Shown: positions 49,247 to 61,393, counted from the stretch's first letter. The stretch is DNA of 64,000 bases from Diphasiastrum complanatum (GCA_029204225.1 CM055097.1:67306972-67370971); one strand, 5' to 3'. Notes: a model not told the origin generated them from the letters alone. Translations and numbers: made by a program.

Positions 49247-49630
49247 CTATGTGCTTGTTGTTGGAACTGCTTCTTCTTTTCGTTGTTGTACTTCAAAGTT
49301 TGGTAGTTTCCTTAAATGGAGCTTAGATGTAACGTCTCTAATGTCGTAGAAAGTTGCTAAGATGTCCCATGCATCCTTAGTTGTCTGAGTAGCACGTATG
49401 TGGTTGATCTGAGTGTCCTTGATGTTGAGGGTGGTCATGGCAAATGCTTTGCCATCTCTTAGTCTCCACTTGGTGATGACGGCTGCATCACCTTCTGGTT
49501 TGAGTTTTGTGCCATCAACGATGTCCCACAGTTCTTTGTCTAGAAGTATAACCTTCATCTTGAATTTCCAGAGATTATAGTTATCTCCATCAAGTTTGTC
49601 AATGAGAGATGAACTAGATGATGGATCCAT
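49247..49630 (-). pseudogene. Element T gag (UBN2)
   Basis: The ATG at 49630-49628 gives MDPSSSSSLIDKLDGDNYN, then LWKFKMKVILLDKELWDIVD, LRDGKAFAMTTLNIKDTQI and TKDAWDILATFYDIRDV. It closely resembles the gag of element X and of other copia elements. The frame ends without a zinc knuckle because a deletion joins it to the protease relic. Confidence 0.85.
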
Positions 49631-50228
49631 TCTGGTTGAACAAGATCGTTGATAGGAACAATGACTATCGGAAGTTGCGTGTTTGCTAGAAAGACGTCTT
49701 GATAGAAATAAGACTGATAATCCGTAGAAAAAATGCAGATTACTAAAATGCATGCTCTGATACCATGTCATAAATCGGTGGTCATGAGTGCAGCGGCTCA
49801 GTTGCTCAGAGCGTAGGCATGTAGGAACGGAAACACAACAGTTAGCAGCAGAAATATTTAAGTAGAAGAATTTATACAGTTTGCGCAAATGAACGATGCA
49901 GTAGTGAGACAAAAATTGCACTTTGATTAAAAATATCAACAATGAGTACAATGGCTTGAAGTAATAACTTCAGCTTGCTGAGCATGATAACGCTGGCTAC
50001 AGATAACTCTGATTGAAAAAAAGAAAATTTAAAAAATTAAATCTTACATAGCTTGATTCAACTAATATAGAGATTTACAAGAGAGGAAATATCTTACAAG
50101 CCTTTAAGGCTATTTATGCTAGTTTGTACAAAAGTTGGTAACCGCCAACTGCCTTTGGAATATTTTTTTGTCCAGCTATTTTTAGGGTTACTCATAAGTC
50201 GGTGAAGTCGGTCAGCCAAAAATGCGGG

Positions 50229-50470
50229 AAAAACAAAAAAGGCCGAAAAGGCAAAAGTGCGTTTAAAAATGATTTCTAAGGTATTCTGGCCACTTGGCCA
50301 GTGTGTCGCATTTTTCGCTGAGGAGCGAAAAAGGCGAAAAAGACGAAGGTGTCTTTAAAAATGATTTCGAAGGTATTCTGGCCACTTGGCCAGTGTGTCG
50401 CACTTTTCGCTAAGGAGGAAGAAGGCGAAAAAGACAAAGGTGCCTTAAACTGATTTCTAAGGCATAGAAA
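50229..50470. repeat. Three-copy ~90-bp tandem repeat, likely inside element T LTR
   Basis: tttaaaaatgatttc starts at 50262 and 50354, with a decayed third copy at about 50443. The first two are followed by aaggtattctggccacttggccagtgtgtcgca, of which ggccacttggcc is a palindrome. The third copy lacks that part. Confidence 0.85.
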
Positions 50471-50739
50471 ATCTCAAAGGAAAAAATGTGAAGGCCTAAA
50501 AATATGTTGTCGGCATTCAGTTTTTCAGGATGCTCATTACTTGAACGATTTGTTTAAGACTGAGCATAAGAAATCTAACAATGGAGACCTTAAGCAGCTA
50601 CTAAGGGCTTGGCATCCATTCACAACATTGAAACAAAGCATAAAAAAAATGCTCAAATTTGTCTTGGAGGGAAAAAGTGGCCAAAAACCACTTCAGACCT
50701 TATTTCTCAAAAACCAGTAAGAACTAACCTTTGCATGAC

Positions 50740-51480
50740 TGGCAACAGCTCCAAGGCATAGTCCCAAACCTACATAGAAGCCTACGAGAGTTACTTCCGA
50801 ACAGATTAAAACCCAATTTTTTTTTTTTCAGAAATCCCTTGTAAAAATCAAAAAAAATTCAAAACTTCAAACTAACATTCGTAGAGACTCCTGAAGCTGC
50901 ATTTCCTTATGAAAAGCACACAAAAAGCCTGTGAGAGTTAGCTTCCAGAAAAAGTGCCTTTTCTCTTCCCAAGTCAAAAAAGACGAAAAACGAAGGTAGA
51001 ACTCTCGCAGACAACAAAAAAAAATCAGTTTTTGTGGTAAGTAACCTTCGTAGAGAATTATGGAGCTCCATCTCATTGAGATAGTGACACATAAGAGCCT
51101 ACGAGAGTTAGCTTTATTCTAGTAAACTAAAAAGTGGGTTTAAGTGCTTAAAAATCAAGAAAATCATCAGATCCAGAGAACCCTTGCAGAAGTAACCTTC
51201 ATAGACCATCCCATTGTCTTCAAAATGTCATTTTCCATCAGTGATGAGCTCTACGAGAGTTAGATTTCAGTATTGATTGTCTGTAAGCAAAAAAGTGATT
51301 TTGAATCCTCACAGACATCAATAACTTCCTAATCTCTGAGAAAAAACAGAGCCAGATCCATATCAGATCCTAGCTCCAGACAAACCTACGAGAGTTAGTT
51401 CCCAGTAGATCTTGAGAAATCAGAGTTTTCACCTAAAAAATAGTGAAAATAACTCTCGCACAACCAACCCTCTCACTGAG
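50740..51480. repeat. Degenerate ~150-bp tandem array with a conserved ctacgagagtta motif
   Basis: The motif cctacgagagttag, or a close variant, occurs at 50781, 50928, 51098, 51250 and 51385 (spacing 147, 170, 152 and 135). A second motif, taaccttcgtagag or a variant, precedes it in each unit (for example at about 50873, 51045 and 51195). The units are strongly diverged. No coding frame is convincing. Confidence 0.75.
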
Positions 51481-51489
51481 TAGCTCTCG

Positions 51490-52140
51490 TAGATATAATC
51501 ATTAGCAAGATCTACATTAGATCAAGCTACTGTAAAAATCTCAGACCAATCAGAGCAAGGAGTAAAAAGTTGTAAAGGAAAAACCACCGTACCGGAGCTA
51601 AAATCACACTATTAGTCATTAAAATTGATTAATTCCTCACAGATCTAGACAAATTTTCGTAGATCCATCAAGATCCAGCTACCCTAGACTTTCTCGCCGA
51701 ATGAATCTGAGATCTAGACGATCAGCTACAGCGAGAGTAGGAAATCAAGCACCAAACCTTCCCAGAGTTGTAGTTGTGAGCAACATAGTAAAATCAGTAA
51801 AGCACCATGGCATGTGTATTGTAAGTCCATGCGTGAGTAAATACTTGTTAATAAACTTTTACCATGGCATGTGTTTTGTAAAGCTTAAATAAATAGAAAC
51901 TTAAGCTTAGAACTTGAACTTAAGAAAATTAAGCTTAGAAATAAAAGATTCTAAGTTATCTTAAGTTCCAAAGTTAGAAATCCTAAAGTTCTAAGTTCTA
52001 AGTTAGAAGTTGAGAAGCCTTAGAATGGCAAGTTTTGAAACTAATCCCATAAGTTAGTAGAAGCTTATGGAAGGCCCTTCTTGCTATAAGAAGATGGAAA
52101 TTTCCGTTGTAAATAACACTTTGAGATTATGCTAAATTGC
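51490..52140. other. Intergenic, no gene recognised
   Basis: AT-rich. 51890-52040 contains many variations of taagttctaag and aagcttagaa, a low-complexity patch similar in flavour to 20367-20415. Nothing else is supported. Confidence 0.45.
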
Positions 52141-52143
52141 TCT

Positions 52144-54340
52144 CTAGCCTAATGTTTTCACACTAGACTGGTCAGTAGTCGGATCGTAAAAGGAGCGCTC
52201 ACCATGTGAGTAAGTCCCGAGTCGAGATATAGCTTGGAGGAGATGATGTTCACTCTTGATCCTCCATCGACTATGGCCGATTCTCGTGGAACCCCAATGC
52301 GTGATAGGGATAGTTACGTGTTTGGCATCTTTTTCCCATCCTACCCCTACTTCCTGGACTGGTTGTGATCCATCCGCTTCTATATCCGACACCAAATTGG
52401 TAGGGTGCGCATTGGTTCTATCACTGCCTGGTCCATCTATGTATGTTTTCAATCCTTTCCAGAGCATCGGATGCGTTTTGAGTAGGGTGTCTAAGGGTAT
52501 TCAGACATCGCCTCTCATGAAAAGAAATCTCCATACTAGGATGCTCGTGCACATTCTGTCCTATCTCACAGATGAACTGCAACAACTTTGGATTTACAAG
52601 GGAGCTGGGAGAAGCGGTTGGTCATTGATCATTTTCACTCTCGGACTGACATTTGTCTTGCTCTCGGGCTGCCTCTTTGGCTTGATCTAAGTCTTGGGCT
52701 TATTTTACCCACTCCTTCATATGTCTAGTATTCCCTTGTTCAACTGTGGGATTTGGGTATTCACCTATGTATAGATAACCGGATGATTCACTAACAGGAC
52801 TGGTAGTGGCAGATTTGGTTAGTTCTTTCTCTATTCTCTTATGCGCTCTAGTCTGAATGAATACCGGCATCGTAGATGCATTGGGTTCTCCTACCACACT
52901 CATTAGGTGCAGCGGGATAGAAACCTGTCCTTGTTTCTCCTTTCTCAATGGACACATCAGATATGGGTGTCCGTACCCACAATCGCAGCAAAGTGGTATA
53001 AAATTGCCTTGCAGCTTGTTAGGGCACTTGACAATCATATGGTTCTCCCCACATCCATAACATTTTAATACTGAATCCGATGCTTCCTCCTCGAGATAGT
53101 AGGGTTCGTCAGTCACTTCGACCATGTTCAACTGCTGGGCATCAACTGCTAGGCATCAACTGCTAGGCAGCTGGTTGCGGGTTTCTCACTACTAATCCTT
53201 GGGTTATGGGGGGAATAGGTGGTAATGCCAATCTAGGTGGTGGTTGGGGTAAGGCACCTTGCTGTTGTGCCAATGGGACGTGATTTGGTGTTGGTAGCTG
53301 CTTGGTTTCTAAGGTTGTATCGACAGTCTGCGGTATTATGATTGCTCATGTTACAAATATGGCAATATCGCGCTAGTCACTCTAACCTCTGTCATAGATG
53401 CAGGCATTCATTTCTTGTGTGGCTTCTAGGACAATGTGGACACCATTCTCTCCTTGCATATGTGTGGGTAGGTCCTGGTTGTAAGCCTTTCAGCTTTTGG
53501 TCTATAGTCATGGTAATGTCGGTGGTGAGCTTTCTAAACTACTCATGGCTCTGGGTGTCCAACTTCTCTATGGCGGATACGATGGAATCAACACTATTGG
53601 CCATAGAGGTAGAGGCATAATTATGTAGCTTATCCTTACGTTTGGCTTTTCGTGCTTTTCTACGTCTTCTCTCTTGGTCAGAGTTATTAGAGTCCGAACT
53701 AGTGCTTTACTATCGTCGACTCTCTTGATGGCATTGGCGTAGGCTGCTTGAAAAGACACGTACTTGTCTCTTCATTTCATTTGCTGCCTGATTCCCTTGG
53801 GTAGTCCTGCCATGAACCATATTAGGACATTGTGGTCTAGGACACTATCAAGATTGCATTCACCTGGCAATCTCTTGATCCATTCGATATAATCACGCAA
53901 AGATTCGTTTTTCTTATCCATATGGATACATCCTAATTGCAGAAAGGGATCGGATAGAAAATGGATGATGAACTCAGCTCGTAAGATATTCCAATCGTCT
54001 CATTCATTTTGCTCAAGATTGAAGTACCAATCTTTCGCGGTATCAGTTAGGCACAGATTGAAGTATCTTAACAGCTCTTGTGGGATGTCGTCTCCATACG
54101 CCCTACACACCTAAGTATAGATTTGCAAGAATCGTCGCGGATCTCCCTTTCCATCAAACTTTGGGAGGTCGATTTTGGAGAATTGGACTACGTGAGATAC
54201 AAAGGGCCTTGGATTGTCCATCGGAGGTGGATCTACATCAATGTTTTCATGATGTATCTCGATAAGTACGTTGACAAACTCCTCAAGATCAGGAGGATCT
54301 AGAGTGAATAATATCCTACCAGATCTAAGATGCATACACT
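52144..54340 (-). pseudogene. Ty3/gypsy gag with two zinc knuckles
   Basis: Minus strand from about 54335: a HLRSGRILFTLDPPDLEEF leader, then the gag core LPKFDGKGDPRRFLQIY, and, past a stop, AKDWYFNLEQNE, ILRAEFIIHFLSDPF and ESLRDYIEWIKRLPGECN, which match the retrotrans_gag pattern. Further on (53131-52700) are two CX2CX3HX4C knuckles, CYGCGENHMIVKC and CCDCGYGHPYLMC. 52467-52144 may be the start of a protease linker. No RT or LTR is recognised. Several stops interrupt the frame, so it is a dead fragment. Confidence 0.78.
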
Positions 54341-54359
54341 AGAATGAGAGTTGAGGCTA

Positions 54360-54773
54360 TTTTTAGTCCTTTTTTTTCTTTTTCTCAGATAGTTTTGTAA
54401 ATATTGTCTATATTTGGGTGATCAGATGGTGGATCAAACCGAAATGAAAGTGAGCTCAGATCAAGATCAGATCGGGATCTAAACAAATTGGATGGATGAA
54501 AATTAACGTAAATACAAATCCAAGGCAAGAAAGAAGTTGTATTGAAAAATATTCACACTTACGAATGAGGCAGTGCCTCGACAATTTGTCAGGCTGCCTC
54601 CATAAAAAACTAATTTACTAGTAAAAGGCTGGGCCACAAAAAGAAAGGCACCTCAAAGGCCACGATTTATAATCAAATCGAGAACAAGTCACGCTTTCAA
54701 GCTTTCTCTATCTCTCATTCCATTTTCAAATTTCAAATTTCAAATTTGGATCGAGATCCTTTCATAATACCAG

Positions 54774-54816
<43 letters not shown>

Positions 54817-55694
54817 ACTTGCAAGCTACATTCCAAGTTCTTCTAAAGTTCTGCATCCTTCTCCCTCGTTTTACTTGTATTATTGGACAAGAATCTCCAG
54901 CGTTATTTCAGTCAAACACCCAGTCATTTCGTTTCATGCTGTTCATGATTAGTACTGTTCCTTGATAAATATTATGGTCGCTTTTCCTGATTGAGTTGAA
55001 TCATCTGTGAGGAGCAGATGCTCGAGCTCTCTGTCGAGCTGTATGATATATGGTTTCTGGTGTCAAGTAAGGTACGTCATACTAGCTAGATTGCTGGCTG
55101 CTTCCATGATTTATTCTTCTTGAAGTTCACTTGAATTTTGATTTCTGCCGCTCTGCTTTTTGGGTTATCCTCCAACAACGTAATTCTGAATTCTATACGT
55201 CTCTCTGCAGCATATTCAGCATTGAAGTTTGCCTATCGATCAATCAAGCTGCATACATTCCTTCAGTTTTATGCTTATTTTAGCAAGCATCATGTGCCCT
55301 CTGGAGTCTGTGGACATTTTCACCTGCAATTGTTTGATCGCCACTAAAACAACCACTCTGTAGCATATTCTATCTTTGCTTTCTGTGGTTTCGTCCTAGA
55401 TTGCCTATTGTATGTTTTCAACATTGTCTAAGGGTTGGGACGTGGTGCAATGCTCTTGTCTGCAGTGCCGTGGATTGATCATCTGCCAGACATTGTGTTT
55501 AGCGTCTTCTTGGAGCAGAACTTCTTTGCCGCCTTTCTAAAACATTCAAGGTATCAATGATCTCATGTTGATGCTGGTAGCTTAGTTAGTACTTGATATG
55601 AATTCATGTTCGTGTTTGATCCAAATGGCACATCGCATATCTTCTGAGTTTCTCCTCGAAATCTGTCACTAAGCTTAGTTTAGTGCTCTCACAG
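54360..55694 (+). other. Upstream region of the phytocyanin gene
   Basis: Non-coding apart from the (CT)n tract at 54776-54815. The phytocyanin leader may contain a 5' intron, but I could not define one. No core promoter element is convincing. Confidence 0.35.
54776..54815. repeat. (CT)20 microsatellite
   Basis: A perfect run of about 40 bp, about 0.9 kb upstream of the phytocyanin start codon. Confidence 0.95.
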
Positions 55695-57312
55695 ATGAAA
55701 ACGGCAACCGATGTACCTTTCTCACGTCGAATTCTGCCACCTATCTCGTTCTTGGTGGTTAGTGTGTTTTTCCTTTTGCCTTGGGTGAGAGGGAAGGTTG
55801 TCACAGTGGGTGGATCACAGGGATGGACTGACTTCGATGAAACCACATCAAACGCCCCAGATTATCAAGCCTGGGCTTCTTCTGAGAGCATATTTCCTGG
55901 AGACTCTGTAGGTGCGTGGATGGACTAATCTTAAACAATCAATTCGCATTTTTCTTTAAACCCCATCGTCTCTTATAGGGATTAGATGATATCATGCAGC
56001 GCGAAAAAATAGTACTAGCTCATGCTTCAGAAGTTAAGTAAGAAATCATAAGCTCTTATCAAGAAAAGATAGCTTTCTAACCTCTTTTTGATTTCGCTCT
56101 AGTGGAAGTCCTTCATTCATAACTATATATGAACTGTGTACTTTCTCTACAGTTTTCAGGTACACTCCTACCTTTCACACTGTTTACTCTCTTCCCACTA
56201 AGCTTGCGTTCGACAATTGCAACTTCGCGGTGGCAACCCTTCTAGACGATGGAGCATCCGGACATTTTACGGTAGTAATATAGTATTCGCCAATCTAAAT
56301 GGGATTTGAAAGATGTGCAAAAGATATACCTATCGTTGTTCATGGAAATTATTTACTACAGAAATATTCAGGTCACTTGTTCTATTTCTGCTTCAATATA
56401 TCCTGCTGTTGGAGCTAGCAGTTGCTCAGGTTTGATCGTAATTAGCAGAACAAGTTATTGATCTTGTGTCGAAGTTATGAACAAAATAGTTTGCTACAGA
56501 TATTTAATCTTCTGCTGTGATTTCTTTGAAGGTATGTTTCAAATAACGTTTCTGAATAACAGTAGCATGTTGCAGTGGGTGGCACCAATACAAGCTGGTC
56601 AGTATCGCTTTGCTTGTGCCAAAACTATTGAAGGCCAAGGGTCGCATTGCAATGCTGGGCAAAAAATCACCATCACTGTTTTATCGTCACGGAGTTCGAG
56701 CCCCGTAGCATCCCCCCCAGCACCAGAAGCTTTTCCCCCATCGCCACGACCTATGTCCCATTCTCCTCCGCATAATATCTCAGGCGCTCAACCTCCTGGA
56801 TCTCCAGCTCAAGGCCGGTCACATTCTGGTACTTCTGATTCGTCTCCAGCTTCATCAGTCACCAATTCCAGCAATACTCCAGTCCCAGGAATTCCTGCAA
56901 GTTTACCAGGTCTTCCACCATCACCTGCAACTAATCTTCCATCTCAACCAACTGCATCTCCAGAGCTGGCACCAGAACCAGTTGCTAGATCCCCAGCCCT
57001 TATCACAACCACTTCTGCTGCACCACCACGACCTGAAGCATCTCAAGCGAAGGTAATTCTACACTCTCACAGCAACAGATTTTTATAAATTCTTGGTAAT
57101 TTCTATTCATACCCTTTCACTGTGCTCTTCTTAGCTTTGAATCTTTTCTCTTCAGTCATTTTAATGCATACTTTTTAAGTTAACTCATCCACCATCCTCT
57201 GCAATCCTGTTCTTATGACTCTCAATTTGTTGGCATTGTGCAGAGCACAGGTTCTCAGATCACTCAACATTGGTTGTCTACTATGTTCTGGGCTTGGGTC
57301 ATCTTTTTTTGA
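55695..57312 (+). CDS. Phytocyanin (stellacyanin-type ligands) with Pro/Ser-rich tail, likely GPI-anchored
   Basis: Four exons: 55695-55911, 56153-56271, 56576-57052 and 57244-57312. All introns are GT-AG, and the exons join in one frame to a TGA at 57310-57312 (about 293 residues). The order is signal peptide (about residues 1-33), plastocyanin-like domain (about 34-137), a long Pro/Ser/Thr-rich arabinogalactan-like region, and a hydrophobic C-terminus ending WVIFF that suggests a GPI signal. The copper site looks complete: His in PTFHTVYSL, Cys in RFACAK, His in SHC and an axial Gln in AGQK, with DNC and SHC as the probable disulfide pair. The axial Gln is the stellacyanin choice; uclacyanins and plantacyanins use Met. 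It is expected at the plasma membrane or cell wall. The precise subclass name is uncertain. Confidence 0.92.
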
Positions 57313-58460
57313 TCCAATCAGCTACACCAGGGTTGTCATCAGACCGTACCCACTACCGAACTGAGATGGATCACTTACAGATGCATCAAATACCTGGAAC
57401 ATTTGAACTTTTCTGTTCAGATTTTTGGGTTTTCTTGCTGAATCACAGTCCAATTTTCTAGGGGATGTACATTCCTCGATATAGCAGATAGCTCCTACAG
57501 TTTTGTTGAATTAAGCATTTATCATTTGATGTTGTTCCCAAAAGTAGACCACAGTTGCATTGGGCATCCTCTTTTATTGATTCACCAAATTGAGTGAATT
57601 CATTACAAACTGCTTCTTGCTTTTAAAGCTTGAGCTAATTTTACATTTGTGCATATTGCTTATAAAAGAAGTTGCACCTTTATTTGCCTTGCAAAACTTA
57701 TTATTCACATGGATTCTAAGGACTAGGTAACGTCCATGGGCACAAGGTTATTGTGGAGCCTTCTCTCTTAAGCCCCCGCAGTGGGTAGAGAGAGAAAGGT
57801 GACCGCTACACAAAGTAAATGGATGTAATGCCATGTGTCATATGCTGGCATCACATAAGATGTTATAGCAAGTAATAACAAGGAGCCCCCATTATGGCTC
57901 AAAACGTTAGCCCTCTTCACCAATAAGATGTTAACACATCAACGAATATACTATTGTGTTGATTATGTATACACTGGAGTCATTCAAAATGCTCTTAGCT
58001 CTGAGAAGTGTTAGGATTTCAAGTCCAAGACTCATGAATATAGCGCTTTCATTAATGTGGACAATAAGAATGAATATATGCATCTGACAAATACTTGGAG
58101 TGTAGATAAAATATCCATACATACTAGAAAGTTATTTTTGTTTGGTTGTTTGGGATGGGGAGAGGGGTTAACGGTATTCCAAGTGAGGTGAATTGATAGA
58201 GGGTGGCATCCCTAGGCAATTCACCTCACAAGGGAAAAAGGCCCATAAGAAAGTAGGTCCCTCCACCACATAATGGCACTATTATGTTTTTTTTAAAGAC
58301 TTTTTTTATGAGATAAACTTTTGAAGGTCCAAAGAAAGTGCCCTTCCAATATGCTATGTCACTTCTCATGGGCCTTTAAACTTTAAGTGTGTTTAAGATG
58401 CATCCATGGAGTTTGAATTTATCTAAAGTTCCATCCCTCATCGATGATGCTTAAATATAT
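57313..58460. other. Phytocyanin 3' flank and intergenic DNA
   Basis: The 3' UTR is followed by AT-rich DNA. A perfect 13-bp stem (58183-58195 with 58217-58229) brackets a 21-nt loop and may be the core of a MITE. No gene is recognised. Confidence 0.45.
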
Positions 58461-58922
58461 TTTCAAACTACGGCGCATTTAATTTGGCTAATCACAAGTC
58501 GATACGTGTTCCTTTGCCAGTCCTCCACACGTGCAAAACTTTTTTTTATAAATATGTCTTTTTGGGCTCAGATTTTTACGCAAATTCACGATTGCTTTGC
58601 CGGATATCGATTTCAAGTGCGCCGCCTGCTCTCATTACATCTCGTTGGCTAATTTGCGCCTGGATCCGATACTGCATCGTCCGGTATCGCATTCGAGCGC
58701 ATCTCGCAAATCTTTTCTTTTCTGCTCATTTTTCTTGCGCTCAGATCCGATACTCCAACTTCAAATATCTCTCTCGAGCGCACGTTGATTTGACATGCTT
58801 GTCAGACCTGGGGTTTGCGCCTGAGAGCGATATTTGGAACGTCAGTTCTGTTATTTTTGTTTAAAATGTCTAATTTTGAATCCAGTTTGCTTTTTTTTTT
58901 AATGAATTTTCGCAAATTTTTG

Positions 58923-59070
58923 CACGTGTGAAAAGACGGCCTAGACACGTGTCGTCAGACGACTAGACCACGTGGAAATTCCGTACTGATAATGATGACC
59001 CAATTATGGGGACACGTGGGCTGAGACACGTGCGCGAATCCCTTATCGATGCGTGTCATTCTCGCACGTG
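58923..59070. promoter_or_regulatory. Cluster of six CACGTG (G-box/ABRE-core) palindromes
   Basis: CACGTG occurs at 58923-58928, 58946-58951, 58969-58974, 59013-59018, 59027-59032 and 59065-59070, that is six in 148 bp. CACGTG is the binding core of plant bZIP and bHLH factors such as ABF, HY5 and PIF. It lies directly before the unrecognised coding sequence at 59073. Confidence 0.75.
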
Positions 59071-59072
59071 AC

Positions 59073-59799
59073 AGATGTCAGATCAAAGATGATCTACCTT
59101 CTGAAGAGGAGTTTCTTAGAATCCAAAGTCAACTTGGTTTTCCACAGCCAACTATCTATTCACCAACAATATTGACATCGAAAGGTGGACATAATATTGA
59201 TGGAGAGACAGTGATCAGAGAAGACAAAGCCGAATGCGTAAGTTTTTGTCTCTTATCAAGTACTAGTAGATTTGTTATGTCAGATTATATATTGGAGCTT
59301 ACTTTGTTTTTTATCATTTTAGGAAACAATTTTCCTTGATGATTTCGCAATTCGTCGAGGAGGGCAGAGATCTTCTGCGGGAGAATTTTCAAGAGATCAT
59401 GCACTCGGACACTATCTAAAGTCCTTCAAGAATAATGAGATAAGTGTTGTCCATTCAAAGTTTCATCAACGTGGTGAAACTATGATTATGGCAATCAAGG
59501 CACTGTCTCATTTTCTTGGAGGACATAATTTTAATAAGGTGCATAAAATAGTTTTTGTAAAGAAAACTATTGCGGTTAAAATTTTAGAATATGGACCAGT
59601 GAATTCCATGGTCAGATCATCTCATTTTGCAGTGTATGCTACTTACGTTGATCTGAGTAAGCATGAAAACTATGAGCTATTGGATCCATACGAAAGAAGA
59701 AAATTGTTGCATGATTCTAAGTTGCAACTTTCATTGGAAAAAAATATAGGAAGCAGATTAGATATTGCTGAATTGTACTTTGTAAATATTTTTATTTAA
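59073..59799 (+). CDS. Unrecognised, apparently two-exon coding sequence
   Basis: Exon A ends at about 59238 (KDDLPSEEEFLRIQSQLGF, GGHNIDGETVIREDKAEC) at a gtaagt donor. Exon B starts after an AG at about 59322 (TIFLDDFAIRRGGQRSSAG, HALGHYLKSFKNN, VVHSKFHQRGETMIMAIKAL). It stays open through HNFNKVHKIV, MVRSSHFAVYATYVDLSKHE and LLDPYERRKLLHDSKL to a TAA at about 59797. The two parts join in frame. An ATG at 59049 is in frame, but an acceptor-like tcag near 59079 is an equally good start of an internal exon. Composition looks like a real soluble protein of 230-250 residues. I do not recognise the family, and it may be a gene fragment. Confidence 0.5.
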
Positions 59800-60608
59800 T
59801 ATACAAAATTTGCTTGTGTGTCTATAGCCTACTGGCTTGTATAAATTTGTATGCTTTTTGAAATTTTTTATAATCTGTCAATTTTGTATTATGACGAATT
59901 TGGATTCTTCTGTAAAACCATTGGAAAAGTTGCAGTATATAGCTGTTTTTTGTGCTAGTCGCGCCATGTTGTGTACTTTTATGATATGCCACTCTTGCTT
60001 GCCAATGAGATTTTTCCATTCCTTGCGATGACCATATGCTAAGACTTCCACTATTTCTTGCAAAGAATGTCGTAATATGTGCTGCATGTCATAAAAACAT
60101 AATCTAAATCAGTACCAAAAGTATCTAATTTAATTGCACATATTTGCCTATCGTAGTGTAAAATCAAAATCTTACCATATAATGCCCCATGATTTTTTGG
60201 TGTTTTTTGACGATTTTTTTGATGTTTTTAGAAATCTGCTGGAAATTAATCTTCGCCCTTCAGAAGGTTCTGTGATCAAAACAAAAGGTGTCTGCAACTC
60301 GACGAAGGTTTTCTAAAAGAGGGTAAAAAGTTATCAGCTCTGATGACGATTTTTTCCTCTTTTTGACCAAAATCTGGCAGATTTGACCGATTTTGTTGTT
60401 TTTTCTGATATCTCATATCCAAATGGATCTTAAGATTGGTGATCTGAATAGCTTTCTTTGTTTTATAATCAGATTAGATTTCAAACAAGCAAATCCACTC
60501 AAATCAAGCAAAATCACTCCCAAATTAATCCTAAATGCAGATCTAACACTATTCATGCCACGGTAAGATGCCTAATGCAAGCCAACCATCCAACAAACAT
60601 GTTGTATC
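59800..60608. other. Intergenic and retroelement leader, no gene recognised
   Basis: AT-rich. The right part (60340-60608) is probably leader sequence of the minus-strand gypsy element whose PBS is at 60609-60626. No gag is seen, so the element is truncated here. Confidence 0.4.
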
Positions 60609-61393
60609 TCCCCGGCAACGGCGCCAAAATTGTAGTGGGTTTCTTTCCTTGCCTAACTTGAATCCAAGATCTAGTCAATCTAGCATCAAAGAGACGAAGT
60701 TAGTTGTCACGTGTAGGTTCGTTCTCACGAGAGCGATAGTATAGTTCAGATTTCAATCATGAATGGAGGATTCACATCTAACTCTAACATCCATTAACCC
60801 TACAATCCATTAACACTACAATCCACAAATTACCTCATTAACACTACAATCCACAACAAAGATATTTACCTTTTCTCTCTCTTCCTTTCTCTCTCGTAAA
60901 AAGTATAATAACACACAATCCCAATAACATTCAGATCCAACAATTAGCAAAAACCAAAGAAAGCATGAGAGATGGAGGAAAAGTGATAGAGAGCAAGGAC
61001 ATTCATCAATCCATTCCTGAAGAGAACCAATCTGCTTTATTGAAATGAGGAAATGAACATGAGGAGCAACTTGAGTTGGTCCCTTTTTATACTAGAGAGG
61101 AGGACCCTGGCCTCTGAATCCTATTGGTCCATTTTTGCCTCTCTAATTATTCAAATTTAAAAAAGAGCAGGAATCATCCAATTTGGAGGGAAACCCAACT
61201 TGATTGACTAACTTGACATTTAGGCCCTGCGACATTAAAAGTTCCAAAAAAAGGCCTGAAGTCCTTTTATTGACTTGTAAATAATCAAATATCTATGTGA
61301 TCATCGGGTTGGACTTACACACGCAAGGTGCCAAATCCCTCTCACTTATTAACTAGGGTTAGGGTTGCCTTGGGATCCGCAAACCCTCCAACA
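60609..61393 (-). mobile_element. Ty3/gypsy 5' LTR with PBS (Athila/Tat-like)
   Basis: The PBS (60609-60626) reads TGGCGCCGTTGCCGGGGA on the minus strand, the site typical of plant Athila/Tat-type gypsy elements. It is four bases from the LTR (60631-61393, ending CACTACA and starting TGTTGGAGGG on the minus strand). The internal coding region is absent. The right LTR limit is inferred from the TG/CA rule. Confidence 0.72.
61084..61091 (-). promoter_or_regulatory. TATA box of the gypsy LTR
   Basis: TATAAAAA on the minus strand, about 45-50 bp upstream of an AATAAAG (61035-61041) that could serve as the poly(A) signal. This is the usual U3-R layout of a plant LTR promoter. Confidence 0.55.

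Larger units (their letters stand above)
47990..50580 (-). mobile_element. Element T: copia retrotransposon, 5' half
   Basis: The minus-strand order is 5' LTR (from 49766 to about 50580), PBS complement gctctgatacca at 49754-49765, gag from the ATG at 49630, a relic protease (DSRTTQHMT), GAG-pre-integrase and integrase down to about 48000. RT, RNase H and the 3' LTR are absent. The outer LTR border rests on a CA ending in tctaaca at 50580 and is uncertain. Confidence 0.8.

Noticed and set aside
56370-56436. An extra phytocyanin exon
   Set aside because: It has splice-like borders but a length of 58 bp that breaks the frame; the domain is continuous without it.
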